Positions 8,547 through 16,949 are shown, counted from the first letter of the stretch. The stretch is 50,796 nucleotides of DNA from Paenisporosarcina sp. OV554 (GCF_003058165.1 NZ_QBUC01000026.1:1-50796), one strand, 5' to 3'. A program made the numbers and translations. Notes: generated by a model from the sequence alone, not told the origin.

Positions 8547-8664
8547 TTTTTTAATCGTTATACGTGAATCGATTTCATAATGTTAATAAATCATAGAAGA
8601 ACAGAATCGTGGATGATTTTTTTAAAAAAAGAATGAAATGGCGGCATGACTGAACCGGTGTTGA

Positions 8665-8793
8665 ACAAGTTCCTGGGACAAGTGTTGGGAAAAACGGTTT
8701 CTTATTTATCCTGATGCAGATACGAAAATTAGCATTTTGGGGGCTACAAAGCGTGTTACCCTCAATGAAATTGAAGACTATATCAAAAAATAA
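8665..8793 (+). pseudogene. Possible gene remnant just before the dehydrogenase operon
   Basis: A 42-codon frame without an ATG/GTG/TTG start ends in TAA immediately before the ribosome binding site of the 8809 gene. It contains the protein-like stretch YPDADTKISILGATKRV followed by LNEIEDYIKK. The ending sits exactly where an upstream operon gene would stop, so this may be the 3' stub of a deleted gene. I do not recognise the family; it may also be chance. Confidence 0.35.
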
Positions 8794-8808
8794 GAGGAGT
8801 AAAAAAAT

Positions 8809-9891
8809 ATGGTTAATCATCGGATTGCTGTTATACCTGGGGATGGAATCGGCCCAGAAGTAGTGAATGAAGCAATTAAAGTGCTAGAGCTAATCAAAAA
8901 GCTGGATCCGTCATTCAAAATCGAATTTGATACATTTGATTGGAGCAGTGAGTATTACCTAAAGCATGGAAAAATGATGCCGGAAAATGCCTTACAGACA
9001 TTAAAAAAATTCGATGCGATTTTATTCGGAGCGATTGGCGATAAACGTGTACCTGATGATGTGACGATATGGGAGCTAATTATGCCAATCCGTAAGCAGT
9101 TTAAGCAATACATTAATTTTCGACCGGTTAAATTACTAAAGGGAGTGTCTTGCCGGTTTACTGGTGAAGATATCGATTTTGTCATTGTCAGGGAAAACGC
9201 TGAGGGGGAATATTCCAATAGTGGCGGGAGATTGTATCAGGGTCATGAACAGGAGATTGCCGTTCAAAACTCCATTATTACGCGATCAGGTACCAAAAAG
9301 GCTGCAAGATTTGCTTTTGAGTACGCAAAGAAGCATGGAAAAGAGACGGTCACAAGCGCAACAAAATCCAATGCGATCATCCATTCAATGAAACTATGGG
9401 ATGAGGCTGTGCTTGAGGTTGGACAAGAATTCCTAGCTATTAACCTGAAAAGTTACTATATCGATGCTCTTGCCGCTTATTTCGTTTCTAGGCCAGAGGA
9501 TTTTGAAGTTGTTGTTGCTTCCAATTTATTTGGGGATATTTTAAGTGATTTAGGCTCAGCGGTTGTAGGAGGACTTGGGCTTTCACCATCTGCAAACTTA
9601 AATCCTGAAGGTGAGTTTCCTTCCATGTTTGAGCCTGTTCATGGTTCTGCTCCTGATATTGCAGGTAAAGGCATTGCAAATCCAATTGCCCAGATTTGGT
9701 CGGCAGCACTTATGCTTGAACATTTAGGAAGAAAGGATTTAGCTTCAGTTATATTGGAATCTATTGAACAAGTTCTTGTAAAGAAAGAAGTACAAACACC
9801 TGATTTAGGCGGCAGTTCAACGACAATCGAGATGGGATCAGCGATACGTGGTGTTTTACAACAATTACTATTAGTGAAAGAAGGCCGATAA
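8809..9891 (+). CDS. Isocitrate/isopropylmalate-type dehydrogenase (tartrate dehydrogenase-like, YcsA/TtuC type)
   Basis: The 360-residue protein belongs to the beta-decarboxylating dehydrogenase family, which oxidises 2-hydroxy acids with NAD+ and a divalent metal. IAVIPGDGIGPEVVNEA opens the protein and FGAIGDKRVPDDVTIWE replaces the corresponding isopropylmalate dehydrogenase motif, as in tartrate dehydrogenase/decarboxylase (TtuC, B. subtilis YcsA). Later elements are VIVRENAEGEYSN, SNLFGDILSDLGS and EPVHGSAPDIAGKGIANP. It lacks the features expected of LeuB in a leucine operon, and no leu genes are nearby. It starts a three-gene unit with an SDR and an aldehyde dehydrogenase, so oxidation of a hydroxyacid or diol-derived compound is likely. 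RBS is AAGAGGAG. Confidence 0.85.
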   Translation: MVNHRIAVIPGDGIGPEVVNEAIKVLELIKKLDPSFKIEFDTFDWSSEYYLKHGKMMPENALQTLKKFDAILFGAIGDKRVPDDVTIWELIMPIRKQFKQYINFRPVKLLKGVSCRFTGEDIDFVIVRENAEGEYSNSGGRLYQGHEQEIAVQNSIITRSGTKKAARFAFEYAKKHGKETVTSATKSNAIIHSMKLWDEAVLEVGQEFLAINLKSYYIDALAAYFVSRPEDFEVVVASNLFGDILSDLGSAVVGGLGLSPSANLNPEGEFPSMFEPVHGSAPDIAGKGIANPIAQIWSAALMLEHLGRKDLASVILESIEQVLVKKEVQTPDLGGSSTTIEMGSAIRGVLQQLLLVKEGR

Positions 9892-10631
9892 TGAGATTAG
9901 AAAATGAAGTATATGTTGTTACAGGTGCACTGGGCGGAATGGGAAAAGAAACAGTGAAACGATTTTTAGAAGAAGGAGCTTTTGTCGCAGCTGTTGATCT
10001 AAATGTTGACGGTGTAGAGGAAAGTGATCGTTTTTTGCCAATTGCAGCTGATTTAACAAAGGAAGAGGATGTTGAGAAGGTTTTTTCAGCTACAAATGAG
10101 AAATTTGAGCGCATAGACGGGCTCGTTAATATTGCGGGCATCGCACAGTCGGCAACACCAATCGAGGAAGTTAGCTTGGAGGATTGGGAGAAAATTATGC
10201 GCGTAAACTCAACAGCTCCATTTTTAACATGCCGTGCAGCCGTACCTTATATGAAAAAACAAGGCAATGGAGTCATTGTAAATATTGCTTCAATATCCAT
10301 GGTGAGACCTCGTCCTGGATTGAATGCTTATATCGCTTCAAAAGGAGCCACCGTTTCTTTTTCGCAAGCATTGGCCATTGAATTAGCCGAGTATGGAATC
10401 CGGGTAAATGTGGTGAATCCAGGTCCAGCAGATACGAATATGCTAGCGCAATTTTCAGCGAAAGAAGCAGATGTTGAAGCAACGAAGGATTCTATTTTCA
10501 AGAAAAGTGTTCCATTGGGAAGGTTAATTAAACCGATTGATATTGCCAATTCTCTAGTGTATCTATGTTCGAAGGAAGCTGCCATTGTAACAGGTTCAGT
10601 TTTAAATGTGGATGGCGGAAGGGGGATATAA
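9891..10631 (+). CDS. Short-chain dehydrogenase/reductase (SDR)
   Basis: This 246-residue classical SDR has the nucleotide-binding motif VVTGALGGMGKE near residue 10, an NIAGIA segment around 84-89, the catalytic serine in NIASISM (about 137-143) and YIASK as the YxxxK motif (about 152-156). It ends in the usual VDGGRG. Classical SDRs oxidise alcohols or reduce ketones with NAD(P). Its ATG overlaps the stop of the upstream dehydrogenase and the next gene starts four bases after its stop, so the three genes are tightly coupled. The substrate is unknown; conversion of an alcohol intermediate feeding the aldehyde dehydrogenase is plausible. Confidence 0.87.
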   Translation: MRLENEVYVVTGALGGMGKETVKRFLEEGAFVAAVDLNVDGVEESDRFLPIAADLTKEEDVEKVFSATNEKFERIDGLVNIAGIAQSATPIEEVSLEDWEKIMRVNSTAPFLTCRAAVPYMKKQGNGVIVNIASISMVRPRPGLNAYIASKGATVSFSQALAIELAEYGIRVNVVNPGPADTNMLAQFSAKEADVEATKDSIFKKSVPLGRLIKPIDIANSLVYLCSKEAAIVTGSVLNVDGGRGI

Positions 10632-10634
10632 AAA

Positions 10635-12092
10635 TTGAAATTAGTCGATGTGCAAGTTCAAGGATGTTTCATAGGCGGAGAATGGAAGGTCCCGCAAAAA
10701 GAGAGATTAATAGAAGTGAAGAATCCAGGGGACTGCTCTGTTTTAGCTTTTGTTCCAAGAGGGGATAAAGAAGAAATCGACCTTGCTGTAACAGCAGCCA
10801 AAAAAGCATTTCTTTCAACAGAGTGGAAGACATTTAAGCCTTATAATCGCGGAAAGTTACTTTATCTGGCTGCAGAAATCATTCGTGAGAATAAGGAAGA
10901 ATTAGCTAAATTAGAGACGTTAAATGTCGGAAAGCCACTGGCACAATCCGCTGTGGATGTAGAGATAGCCGCACGTTATTTTGAATATTATGCAGGTGTC
11001 GCAGATAAAATTCTTGGAGAAACGATTCCAGTTGAACCAGGAATCATCAATTATACTGTTCGCGAACCGATTGGGGTTGTTGGACATATTATCCCGTGGA
11101 ATTATCCGCTACAAATTGCAGCAAGAAGCATTGCAGTTTCTATAGCAACTGGAAACGCAGCTGTCTTGAAGCCAGCAGAGGATACACCGTTAACGACGTT
11201 AAAGCTTGTTGAATTAATGGAGCCATTAGGGCTGCCGAAGGGGATTGTGAATGTTGTAACCGGTTACGGCCATGAAGCGGGTGCCGCGCTTTCGGCTCAT
11301 CCGGATATTAACCATATTACTTTTACAGGTTCGGTAGAGACGGGGAAAAGAGTCATGGAGTCGGCAGCAAAAAATATAGTTCCCGTTACCCTTGAGCTTG
11401 GCGGAAAGTCGCCGAATATCGTCTTTGCTGATTGTAATGAGGAGCAGGCTCTTGAGTGGGTTCTTAAGTCTATCGTGCAAAATGCAGGTCAGACTTGTTC
11501 TGCGGGATCCCGCTTGGTAATTGAAAAGTCAATTAAGGAGGCTTTTGTAGGCGAGCTTGCAGCCATGATGGATAAACTGTCGATCGGCTCTGGAATTGAT
11601 AATCATGATCTAGGACCGGTGCTATCGAAAAAGCAATTTGAGCGTATTAAAAGCTTTATTGATCTGGCAAAGAAAGACGGAATTAGAATTGCAACAGGAG
11701 GAGAACGTATATTAGTAGAGGGTTCTGAATCAGGCTACTATTTGCAGCCAACCATTTTAGATAGCGTCCCTGCAAGTCATCACCTTGCACAGGAGGAAAT
11801 CTTTGGTCCTGTATTGACAGTTACCACCTTCGAAACAGAAGAAGAAGCAATTGAAATCGCCAATGGCACACCGTACGGCCTCGTTGCAGGCGTATGGACT
11901 GAAAACGTCGGCCGTGCTCACCGTGTTGCCAGCCAACTCCAATGCGGTCAAGTATTCATCAACCACTATGGAGCCGGCGGTGGCATCGCCCAGCCATTCG
12001 GTGGATACAAAAAAAGCGGCTTTGGCCGGGAAAAAGGGCTAGAGGCACTGCGGAATTATACTCAAGTAAAAAACGTGGCGCTGAAATATTAA
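10635..12092 (+). CDS. NAD(P)-dependent aldehyde dehydrogenase (betaine-aldehyde dehydrogenase-like)
   Basis: The 485-residue enzyme has the full aldehyde dehydrogenase set: IPWNYP (Asn about 156), FTGSVETGK for the cofactor loop, the general base E254 in LELGGKSP, and the nucleophile C288 in NAGQTCSAGSR. EEIFGPVLT and PFGGYKKSGFGRE follow. It oxidises an aldehyde to a carboxylate. TTG is the likely start, four bases after the SDR stop. The sequence most resembles broad-range or betaine-aldehyde enzymes, but no choline genes are adjacent. It is the last gene of the operon and is followed by a terminator. Confidence 0.88.
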   Translation: MKLVDVQVQGCFIGGEWKVPQKERLIEVKNPGDCSVLAFVPRGDKEEIDLAVTAAKKAFLSTEWKTFKPYNRGKLLYLAAEIIRENKEELAKLETLNVGKPLAQSAVDVEIAARYFEYYAGVADKILGETIPVEPGIINYTVREPIGVVGHIIPWNYPLQIAARSIAVSIATGNAAVLKPAEDTPLTTLKLVELMEPLGLPKGIVNVVTGYGHEAGAALSAHPDINHITFTGSVETGKRVMESAAKNIVPVTLELGGKSPNIVFADCNEEQALEWVLKSIVQNAGQTCSAGSRLVIEKSIKEAFVGELAAMMDKLSIGSGIDNHDLGPVLSKKQFERIKSFIDLAKKDGIRIATGGERILVEGSESGYYLQPTILDSVPASHHLAQEEIFGPVLTVTTFETEEEAIEIANGTPYGLVAGVWTENVGRAHRVASQLQCGQVFINHYGAGGGIAQPFGGYKKSGFGREKGLEALRNYTQVKNVALKY

Positions 12093-12108
12093 GGTAGTAC
12101 AAAGGGTT

Positions 12109-12136
12109 AGGTTTAACAGAATCTTTTAAACCTTTT
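12109..12136 (+). terminator. Terminator of the dehydrogenase operon
   Basis: AGGTTTAA (12109-12116) pairs with TTAAACCT (12126-12133), followed by a short T-run. The stem is AU-rich and of modest strength. Confidence 0.55.
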
Positions 12137-12826
12137 GGCTATTATTGAATTTATTCGGTCTAACTGTTATGAAATTAGTTTTATTTGATTCGAGCGGAAT
12201 CGAAGTAGAGGAAACATGTTCTTTCTTGATAGTAATGACCAGCAACAAGTTGATGAAAAGGACTAGACTAAGAAAATATATCGCGTTCCCATGGGTGTAC
12301 AGATGTTCTGATTATGTTTCTATATTTAATAGGAAGTAATGGAGCGTTTTGAGTCTCTTAAAACAGGGGTTTTATTATAATAAGGACGATGAAAAACTAT
12401 AAGGAATTATTAATTCGTGGTAACATTTGTTGGTCACTCGTGGTAGTAGTTTCTCCAATTAGATGAATTGAAACTACACTTTAATTCCTTACTTGTTTTT
12501 AGAACATCATGCCAGCCAGAAGTCCTTTCTTATATAACATAATTAACGAAAGTGCATTCAACCGATTAACGCGCGATTACAAGCGTTTCCGCTGGATTTG
12601 ATTAGAATATTTTCACCCTTTTCACCTCAAGATAATGGCTTTAACGGGGTTATTTTACCCTGCCTTTATGGCTCTTTATTATTGCTGTTTCCGTATAAGG
12701 TTTGATCTGTTGAGTACTAATACTTTGCAAAGCATAGTCTTAGAAGCCTTAGAATCCTTGTTAATGAAGGTTTTAGGGCTTTTTCTTTTTATTTGGTAAT
12801 ACAAGTTAAAGCATTGAAAACAGGTT

Positions 12827-12848
12827 ATTGGGGCTAAATTGGGGCTAA
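12827..12848. repeat. Perfect 11-bp tandem duplication
   Basis: ATTGGGGCTAA is repeated exactly twice without a spacer, inside a region lacking genes. Confidence 0.6.
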
Positions 12849-12999
12849 TGAAAAAAATGTCGGCGTATGTACAGGAATGTGTAAGTGGGATTAGGATAAA
12901 GAAAAAGGCACCTCGTAAGAGATGCTCAAAGTTTTTTAAACAGTAGTGAGAATACAATTTTCTAATTAACAATATTTGAAAATGTATTAATAAGAAAGC

Positions 13000-13028
13000 G
13001 TGTGAGCCAATTGGTTCACACACTTTTT
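13000..13028 (+). terminator. Rho-independent terminator
   Basis: GTGTGAGCC (13000-13008) pairs with GGTTCACAC (13013-13021, one G-U pair) around AATT, followed by ACTTTTTTT. A good terminator with no obvious gene before it, which suggests that a transcribed gene or RNA once lay upstream, or that a non-coding transcript ends here. Confidence 0.75.
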
Positions 13029-13207
13029 TTATGGAATCCTTACACAAGAAATTCTATCCATTTAAAGAAATCATTTTTTATAAATAAATGAAATGAAAGG
13101 ATTAAACGTTTGAAATGCGGGTATAAATTAATAGGATTAATTATTTAGTAACTATCACTAAACTTTCTTTGATAAGTAAACAAGGAGAATTTAGTGGAGG
13201 AGATTAA

Positions 13208-13399
13208 ATGAGAAAAGTCCAAGGAGTTAAAAGATTAATTGCTTATTTTGATTCAGTCAATTACCCGATGACTGACTCTGATGTAATGAATCTAATGTCT
13301 CAAAAACAAATACCGCATACCAGTCCATTAAACACCATACTAATTTTTGATCTAAATCATATTGACTGGTGGATAAAAGAACAAAAGAAAGCGAAATAA
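13208..13399 (+). CDS. Small excisionase-like helix-turn-helix protein
   Basis: The 63-residue protein has a strong ribosome binding site (GTGGAGGAG) and its own terminator, so it is probably real. The pattern RLIAYFDSVNYPMTDSDV, then a short helix (MNLMSQKQIPH) and a hydrophobic strand ending in DLNHIDWWIKEQKK is that of MerR-like/excisionase DNA-binding proteins. In these a winged HTH is followed by an ID.WI motif. It may be a phage- or element-derived directionality factor or small regulator. No integrase is adjacent. Assignment is by pattern only. Confidence 0.6.
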   Translation: MRKVQGVKRLIAYFDSVNYPMTDSDVMNLMSQKQIPHTSPLNTILIFDLNHIDWWIKEQKKAK

Positions 13400-13435
13400 A
13401 GCCAAAACCCTACTTTTAAGTAGGGTTTTGGCTTT
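13398..13435 (+). terminator. Terminator of the small HTH gene
   Basis: An 18-bp perfect stem (AAAGCCAAAACCCTACTT at 13398-13415 with 13418-13435) closes on a two-base loop and ends in CTTTTAT. Its first bases overlap the stop codon region of the small gene. Confidence 0.85.
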
Positions 13436-13457
13436 TATATAAAAGCTATGTTAAAGA

Positions 13458-13515
13458 AAGCTGTTGATATTGAAGACTGAATGTTCTGTAAACTATTCTA
13501 GTTTTACAACAGCTT
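13458..13515 (+). other. Inverted-repeat leader before the RlmN-family gene
   Basis: AAGCTGTTG (13458-13466) and CAACAGCTT (13507-13515) are perfect complements enclosing a second, partly competing hairpin built from TGTAAACTA and TAGTTTTACA. Mutually exclusive pairings upstream of a ribosomal methyltransferase gene could form an attenuator, but the distance to the gene (about 215 bases) leaves other readings open. Confidence 0.35.
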
Positions 13516-13730
13516 AATAAAAGTAATTACTATTACTTAAGGAATAAACAATTCAATTGGGTTCATAATGAAGGTAAATGCTTTACTGTTGCAGTGTGAT
13601 TAAAGTTATTTATGTGAAATATGCGTATTATTAACAGTGAAATACGACTTTGAAAATTCAATCAGTTGTTATGTGTGCGGGTTTCTAGTAGAATGAGTAC
13701 TGATTTTGTTTTATGAAAAGAGGATATCAA

Positions 13731-14801
13731 ATGAAAACATCTATTTTTGGATTAACATTAGAACAGCTAACTACATGGCTTCTAGATAATGGACAAAAAA
13801 AATACCGTGCAGAACAAATTTGGGATTGGTTATATATAAAGCGTATTACTGATTTTGCACAAATGGCAAACGTCAGTAAAGAATGTGTTCAATTATTAGA
13901 AGATAACTTTGTTCTATATACCCTAGAGCAAAGTGTTAAACAAGAATCAGCAGACGGAACGATTAAATTCTTGTTTAAAATGCAAGATGGGAATTTAATT
14001 GAAACAGTATTAATGAGATTCAAATACGGCTTATCAGTCTGCGTGACAACTCAAGTCGGCTGTAATATTGGCTGTAGTTTTTGTGCAAGTGGATTATTGA
14101 AAAAGAGTCGCGATTTATCTTCAGGAGAAATCGTGGAACAAATTATGAAAGTTCAACAACATCTTGATGAAGTGAAAAAAGAAGAACGTGTGAGCCACAT
14201 TGTTGTAATGGGAATTGGTGAACCATTCGATAACTACACGAACTTAATGAGCTTCCTTAACGTTGTAAACTCTCAAAAAGGACTTGCAATTGGAGCACGT
14301 CATATTACGGTTTCGACGAGTGGAATTGTGCCTAAAATTTACGATTACGCTGATGAAGGTCTTCAAGTGAATTTAGCTATTTCTATTCACGCCCCAACAA
14401 ACGAATTACGTACACGCATAATGAAAATCAATAAAGCCTATCCAATTGAAAAACTGATGGACGCTATTGATTATTACCTAGAAAAAACAAACCGACGAAT
14501 TACGTTTGAATATATCCTACTGCGCGATGTGAACGATCACGTTGAAGAAGCGGTGAAGTTAGCGAAGCTGCTTGAAAATAAACGTCACCTTTCATACGTC
14601 AACTTAATTCCTTATAACCCAGTTGATGAGCATGGTCAATACCAACAAAGTACTCCTGAAGCAATCAGTGCGTTTTACGATGCACTAAAGAAAAAGGGTA
14701 TCAACTGTGGTGTACGCCATGAACAAGGTGCAGACATTGACGCAGCATGTGGTCAATTAAGAAGTAAGCAAATTAAAAAGGCTGATAAAGCAACCGTATA
14801 A
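13731..14801 (+). CDS. RlmN-family radical SAM rRNA methyltransferase
   Basis: The protein (356 residues from the ATG at 13731; GAGG lies eight bases upstream, and an ATG at 13713 lacks a good site) is a radical-SAM enzyme of the RlmN/Cfr family. The cluster motif [12 protein letters not shown] gives cysteines at about 111, 115 and 118. [38 protein letters not shown] and the C-terminal [10 protein letters not shown], with the methyl-carrying cysteine, follow. RlmN methylates C2 of A2503 in 23S rRNA and some tRNAs; Cfr methylates C8 and gives antibiotic resistance. Motifs here are closer to RlmN. The gene is isolated rather than beside prpC/prkC as in B. subtilis, so it may be a second, diverged paralogue. 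Confidence 0.85.
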   Translation: MKTSIFGLTLEQLTTWLLDNGQKKYRAEQIWDWLYIKRITDFAQMANVSKECVQLLEDNFVLYTLEQSVKQESADGTIKFLFKMQDGNLIETVLMRFKYGLSVCVTTQVGCNIGCSFCASGLLKKSRDLSSGEIVEQIMKVQQHLDEVKKEERVSHIVVMGIGEPFDNYTNLMSFLNVVNSQKGLAIGARHITVSTSGIVPKIYDYADEGLQVNLAISIHAPTNELRTRIMKINKAYPIEKLMDAIDYYLEKTNRRITFEYILLRDVNDHVEEAVKLAKLLENKRHLSYVNLIPYNPVDEHGQYQQSTPEAISAFYDALKKKGINCGVRHEQGADIDAACGQLRSKQIKKADKATV

Positions 14802-14819
14802 TTTACCCTTAATATAACG

Positions 14820-14852
14820 AAAAACGTTTCTCATAACGAGAAGCGTTTTTTG
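14820..14852 (+). terminator. Terminator after the RlmN-family gene
   Basis: AAAAACGTTTCTC pairs with GAGAAGCGTTTTT (one G-U pair) around ATAAC and ends in a T-run. Confidence 0.85.
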
Positions 14853-14904
14853 TTTTAATATTCCGGGTAAAGAATTTATTTGACTATTATAAGCAGGCCA
14901 ACCC

Positions 14905-15050
14905 CTAGATGCGGAATCACTCCACAATTTGTTATGGGGAGATGTTTCCAGTGAGCTGGGGAAGCGCAATGCTGTAGCTCTACCAAATGAGTAAATAAGA
15001 GGGGGATGTGACTTTATTTGTCACACACCCCCTCTTACTACTACTAAATA
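14905..15050 (-). repeat. Copy A1 of the hairpin-centred repeat, reverse orientation
   Basis: The hairpin at 14997-15036 has AAGAGGGGG paired with CCCCCTCTT and TGTGAC paired with GTCACA. On the minus strand the sequence after it (CATTTGGTAGAGCTACAGC, then CCAGCTCACTGGAAAC) parallels the segment after the hairpin in copies A2 and B2 (AACAAATGTGCAGC ... GCGGACTGGAAACC). The hairpin is followed on the plus strand by CTTACTACTAC, as in copy B1. Confidence 0.65.
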
Positions 15051-15229
15051 TATATTCTCTTGAGTGGAAGTTAAATCCTTTATTTACATAGATTCATTTT
15101 AAATATTTGATGAGCCGACGTAGTCCCAAAATAGCGGAAAAGTCATTTTGTACAACCTGGGACAGCAAAACGTCAACCTGGACCTGACTTCTCAACAGTC
15201 CCATCGTTTCATATTGGAAAATCAGCATG

Positions 15230-15690
15230 TGACTGACCTTGATTGTTCTATAGAAAAGATGCAGCAGAGGAAACGTCCGAAGCTCAGTAGAAACCTTCTT
15301 GCATCAGAGATGAAATTATCACACAGACTCATATTCCTTAATGAGAGGTCTGAAATAAAATAAGCAGAAAGAGACCAAAATATCATCTTATTATTTACAT
15401 AAAAGCAGGAACGATTCTCTCGTAAACCAAACAATCCTAACTGTGATCGTCCAGGTGCACACACGCGGCAAGATGATCTAAAAAAAGAGAGTTGGGCGAG
15501 TGACACAGTCACAAGACCAACTCTTTATTCTATAGAACAAATGTGCAGCAAATGTCGCATCCGAAGCGGACTGGAAACCTTTTTGAGTAAGACTAATCTT
15601 TTTTCTGTAGACCAACGTAAAGCAGAGGACGCGTCCGAAGTGGACCTAAAACCTTATCGTTGTTATCAGCTAAATGCTTATTCTGCATAG
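15230..15690 (+). repeat. Copy A2 of the hairpin-centred repeat, forward orientation
   Basis: The order of conserved blocks is TTGCATCAGAGATG (about 15299), AGCAGAAAGAGACC (about 15363), ATCATCTT (15382-15389), CGTAAACCAAACAATC (about 15421), ACACGCGGCAAGATGATCTA (15461-15480), the hairpin (15488-15524), GTGCAGC (about 15543), CCGAAGCGGACTGGAAACC, then a further shorter module around 15610-15660. ATCATCTT can pair with AAGATGAT (15470-15477). The blocks recur at 31.7-32.2 kb. No conserved open frame runs through them. Confidence 0.7.
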
Positions 15691-15798
15691 TGGAGGAAGA
15701 GTGTCGTTAAATATTAAAAATTAATCCCGGATTAAATACTAGTTCATATCACTTATACATAAGATGAGGTAACACCAGATTAAAAAGGAGGTATCAAA

Positions 15799-16056
15799 GT
15801 GAGCGAAACGAATAATCAAGCACCTTTTAACAAGTTGATGATAATTCGGACGGTCGTTCTTTTTTTAGCTTGGATTAATCAGTATTTGGTCATGAAAGGA
15901 TATAGTCCATTACCATTCAGTGATGGAGAGTCTGAAGTTACAGCAACAGCACTCATAACGTTCTTAGCTTCTTTGTGGGCATGGTGGAAAAATAATGATG
16001 TGCGCTTTAAAGCTCGACGCAATACGCAGTATTTAAAAGATAAAGGGTTAAAATAA
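15799..16056 (+). CDS. Phage holin, phi-LC3 type
   Basis: The 85-residue protein has two hydrophobic segments (about 15-32 and 48-65) and a basic tail, with the INQYLVMKGYSPLPF and TALITFLASLWAWWKNNDV pattern of the phi-LC3 holin family. Such holins permeabilise the membrane so that a phage endolysin can reach the wall. The GTG start follows AAAAAGGAGG. No endolysin or other phage gene is adjacent, so this is a stranded or domesticated phage gene next to the SOS locus. Expression would need tight control; a hairpin follows the gene. Confidence 0.85.
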   Translation: MSETNNQAPFNKLMIIRTVVLFLAWINQYLVMKGYSPLPFSDGESEVTATALITFLASLWAWWKNNDVRFKARRNTQYLKDKGLK

Positions 16057-16107
16057 ATCAAATTAGACAGAGCGAAGATAGAACCGTATAAAAAAGTATA
16101 CAAAAAG

Positions 16108-16136
16108 GCCGACTGAAGATGAAAATGTCAGTCGGC
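16108..16136. terminator. Hairpin after the holin gene
   Basis: GCCGACTGA (16108-16116) pairs perfectly with TCAGTCGGC (16128-16136). The T-tract is only on the minus-strand side (A-run at 16102-16106), so it would work better as a terminator for minus-strand transcription running through from lexA than for the holin. Confidence 0.5.
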
Positions 16137-16209
16137 GTGATATCGGCTCAAAATCAGTATAGCATACTATTGAATTCTGGTAAAGTACTGAATTAATATC
16201 TAGCAAAAA

Positions 16210-16245
16210 TTTTTAAAAAAGTCCCTTACACAATGTGTAAGGGCT
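16210..16245 (-). terminator. Terminator of lexA
   Basis: CCCTTACAC (16223-16231) pairs with GTGTAAGGG (16235-16243). On the minus strand the stem is followed by a run of T residues (complement of the A-run at 16215-16220). Confidence 0.85.
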
Positions 16246-16255
16246 TTCTAGTTAC

Positions 16256-16876
16256 TTAATGGATGTGACGGTAAACGCCAACTACTTTTCCTAGTATCGA
16301 AACTTTCTCAACGATAATTGGCTCCATAGATGAATTTTCTGGTTGAAGACGGAAGTAAGATTCTTCTTTAAAGAAGCGTTTAACTGTCGCTTCGTCATCT
16401 TCAGTCATAGCAACGACGATTTCTCCGTTATTAGCGGTTTGTTGCTGTTTAACAACAACATAGTCACCGTTTAATATCCCGGCTTCAATCATACTATCTC
16501 CCATTATTTCAAGCATAAACAAGTTGTCTTCATTAGTTCCAAACGTTTCTGGTAGTGGAAAGAATTCTTCTATATTTTCAATGGCTGTTATGGGTAATCC
16601 AGCTGTAACTTTCCCGATTAAAGGTACATTCACTACGTTCGGACGAAATTCAACCAAGTTATCAAACTCTAAAATTTCAATCGCACGTGGTTTAGTAGGA
16701 TCCCGTCTAATTAACCCCTTGCTTTCTAATCTAGCTAAGTGACCATGAACTGTAGAACTAGAAGCAAGTCCTACCGCTTCTCCAATTTCTCTCACGGATG
16801 GTGGATATCCTTTTTTTCGAACTTCATCTTTTATAAAAGCCATTATATCTTCTTGTCGTTTCGATACTTTTTTCAA
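16256..16876 (-). CDS. lexA: SOS repressor LexA
   Basis: The 206-residue protein has an N-terminal winged HTH (about 1-70, [20 protein letters not shown]) and a C-terminal S24 peptidase domain. The self-cleavage bond is A92-G93 in KVTAGLP, with catalytic S128 in MGDSMIEAG and K166 in ATVKRFF. It represses SOS genes until RecA filaments trigger autocleavage. It is divergent from yneA, with LexA operators in the shared 170-base intergenic region, one of which probably gives autoregulation. Length and synteny match B. subtilis lexA. Confidence 0.97.
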   Translation of the reverse strand: MKKVSKRQEDIMAFIKDEVRKKGYPPSVREIGEAVGLASSSTVHGHLARLESKGLIRRDPTKPRAIEILEFDNLVEFRPNVVNVPLIGKVTAGLPITAIENIEEFFPLPETFGTNEDNLFMLEIMGDSMIEAGILNGDYVVVKQQQTANNGEIVVAMTEDDEATVKRFFKEESYFRLQPENSSMEPIIVEKVSILGKVVGVYRHIH

Positions 16877-16949
16877 CTAGTTCACCTCTTCACCTAATGG
16901 TTTTTCTCTTACTAACTACGTTTAGTATATCAATTCGAATATTAAAATG

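Larger units (their letters stand above)
12137..13207. other. Gene-poor region with hairpins and a short tandem repeat
   Basis: No convincing protein gene is present. Nested inverted repeats lie at 12401-12409/12482-12490 (AAGGAATTA and complement) and 12446-12453/12470-12477 (GTAGTTTC and complement). ATTGGGGCTAA occurs twice in tandem at 12827-12848. The AT-rich character and lack of conserved frames suggest decayed mobile or phage DNA. Confidence 0.4.

Noticed and set aside
8809-9891. Annotation as leuB (isopropylmalate dehydrogenase)
   Set aside because: The active-site loop and the neighbouring SDR/aldehyde dehydrogenase fit tartrate dehydrogenase-like enzymes, and no leucine genes are present.
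12679-13047. 122-codon minus-strand frame in the gene-poor region
   Set aside because: No ribosome binding site, low-complexity basic and hydrophobic composition, and it passes through a terminator hairpin and the tandem repeat.
13731-14801. Annotation as the resistance methyltransferase Cfr
   Set aside because: Cluster and substrate-loop motifs ([35 protein letters not shown]) are RlmN-like; Cfr has a different set.
15148-15512. Short frames over repeat copy A2 on both strands
   Set aside because: Same region is explained by the structured repeat; codon pattern is not protein-like.
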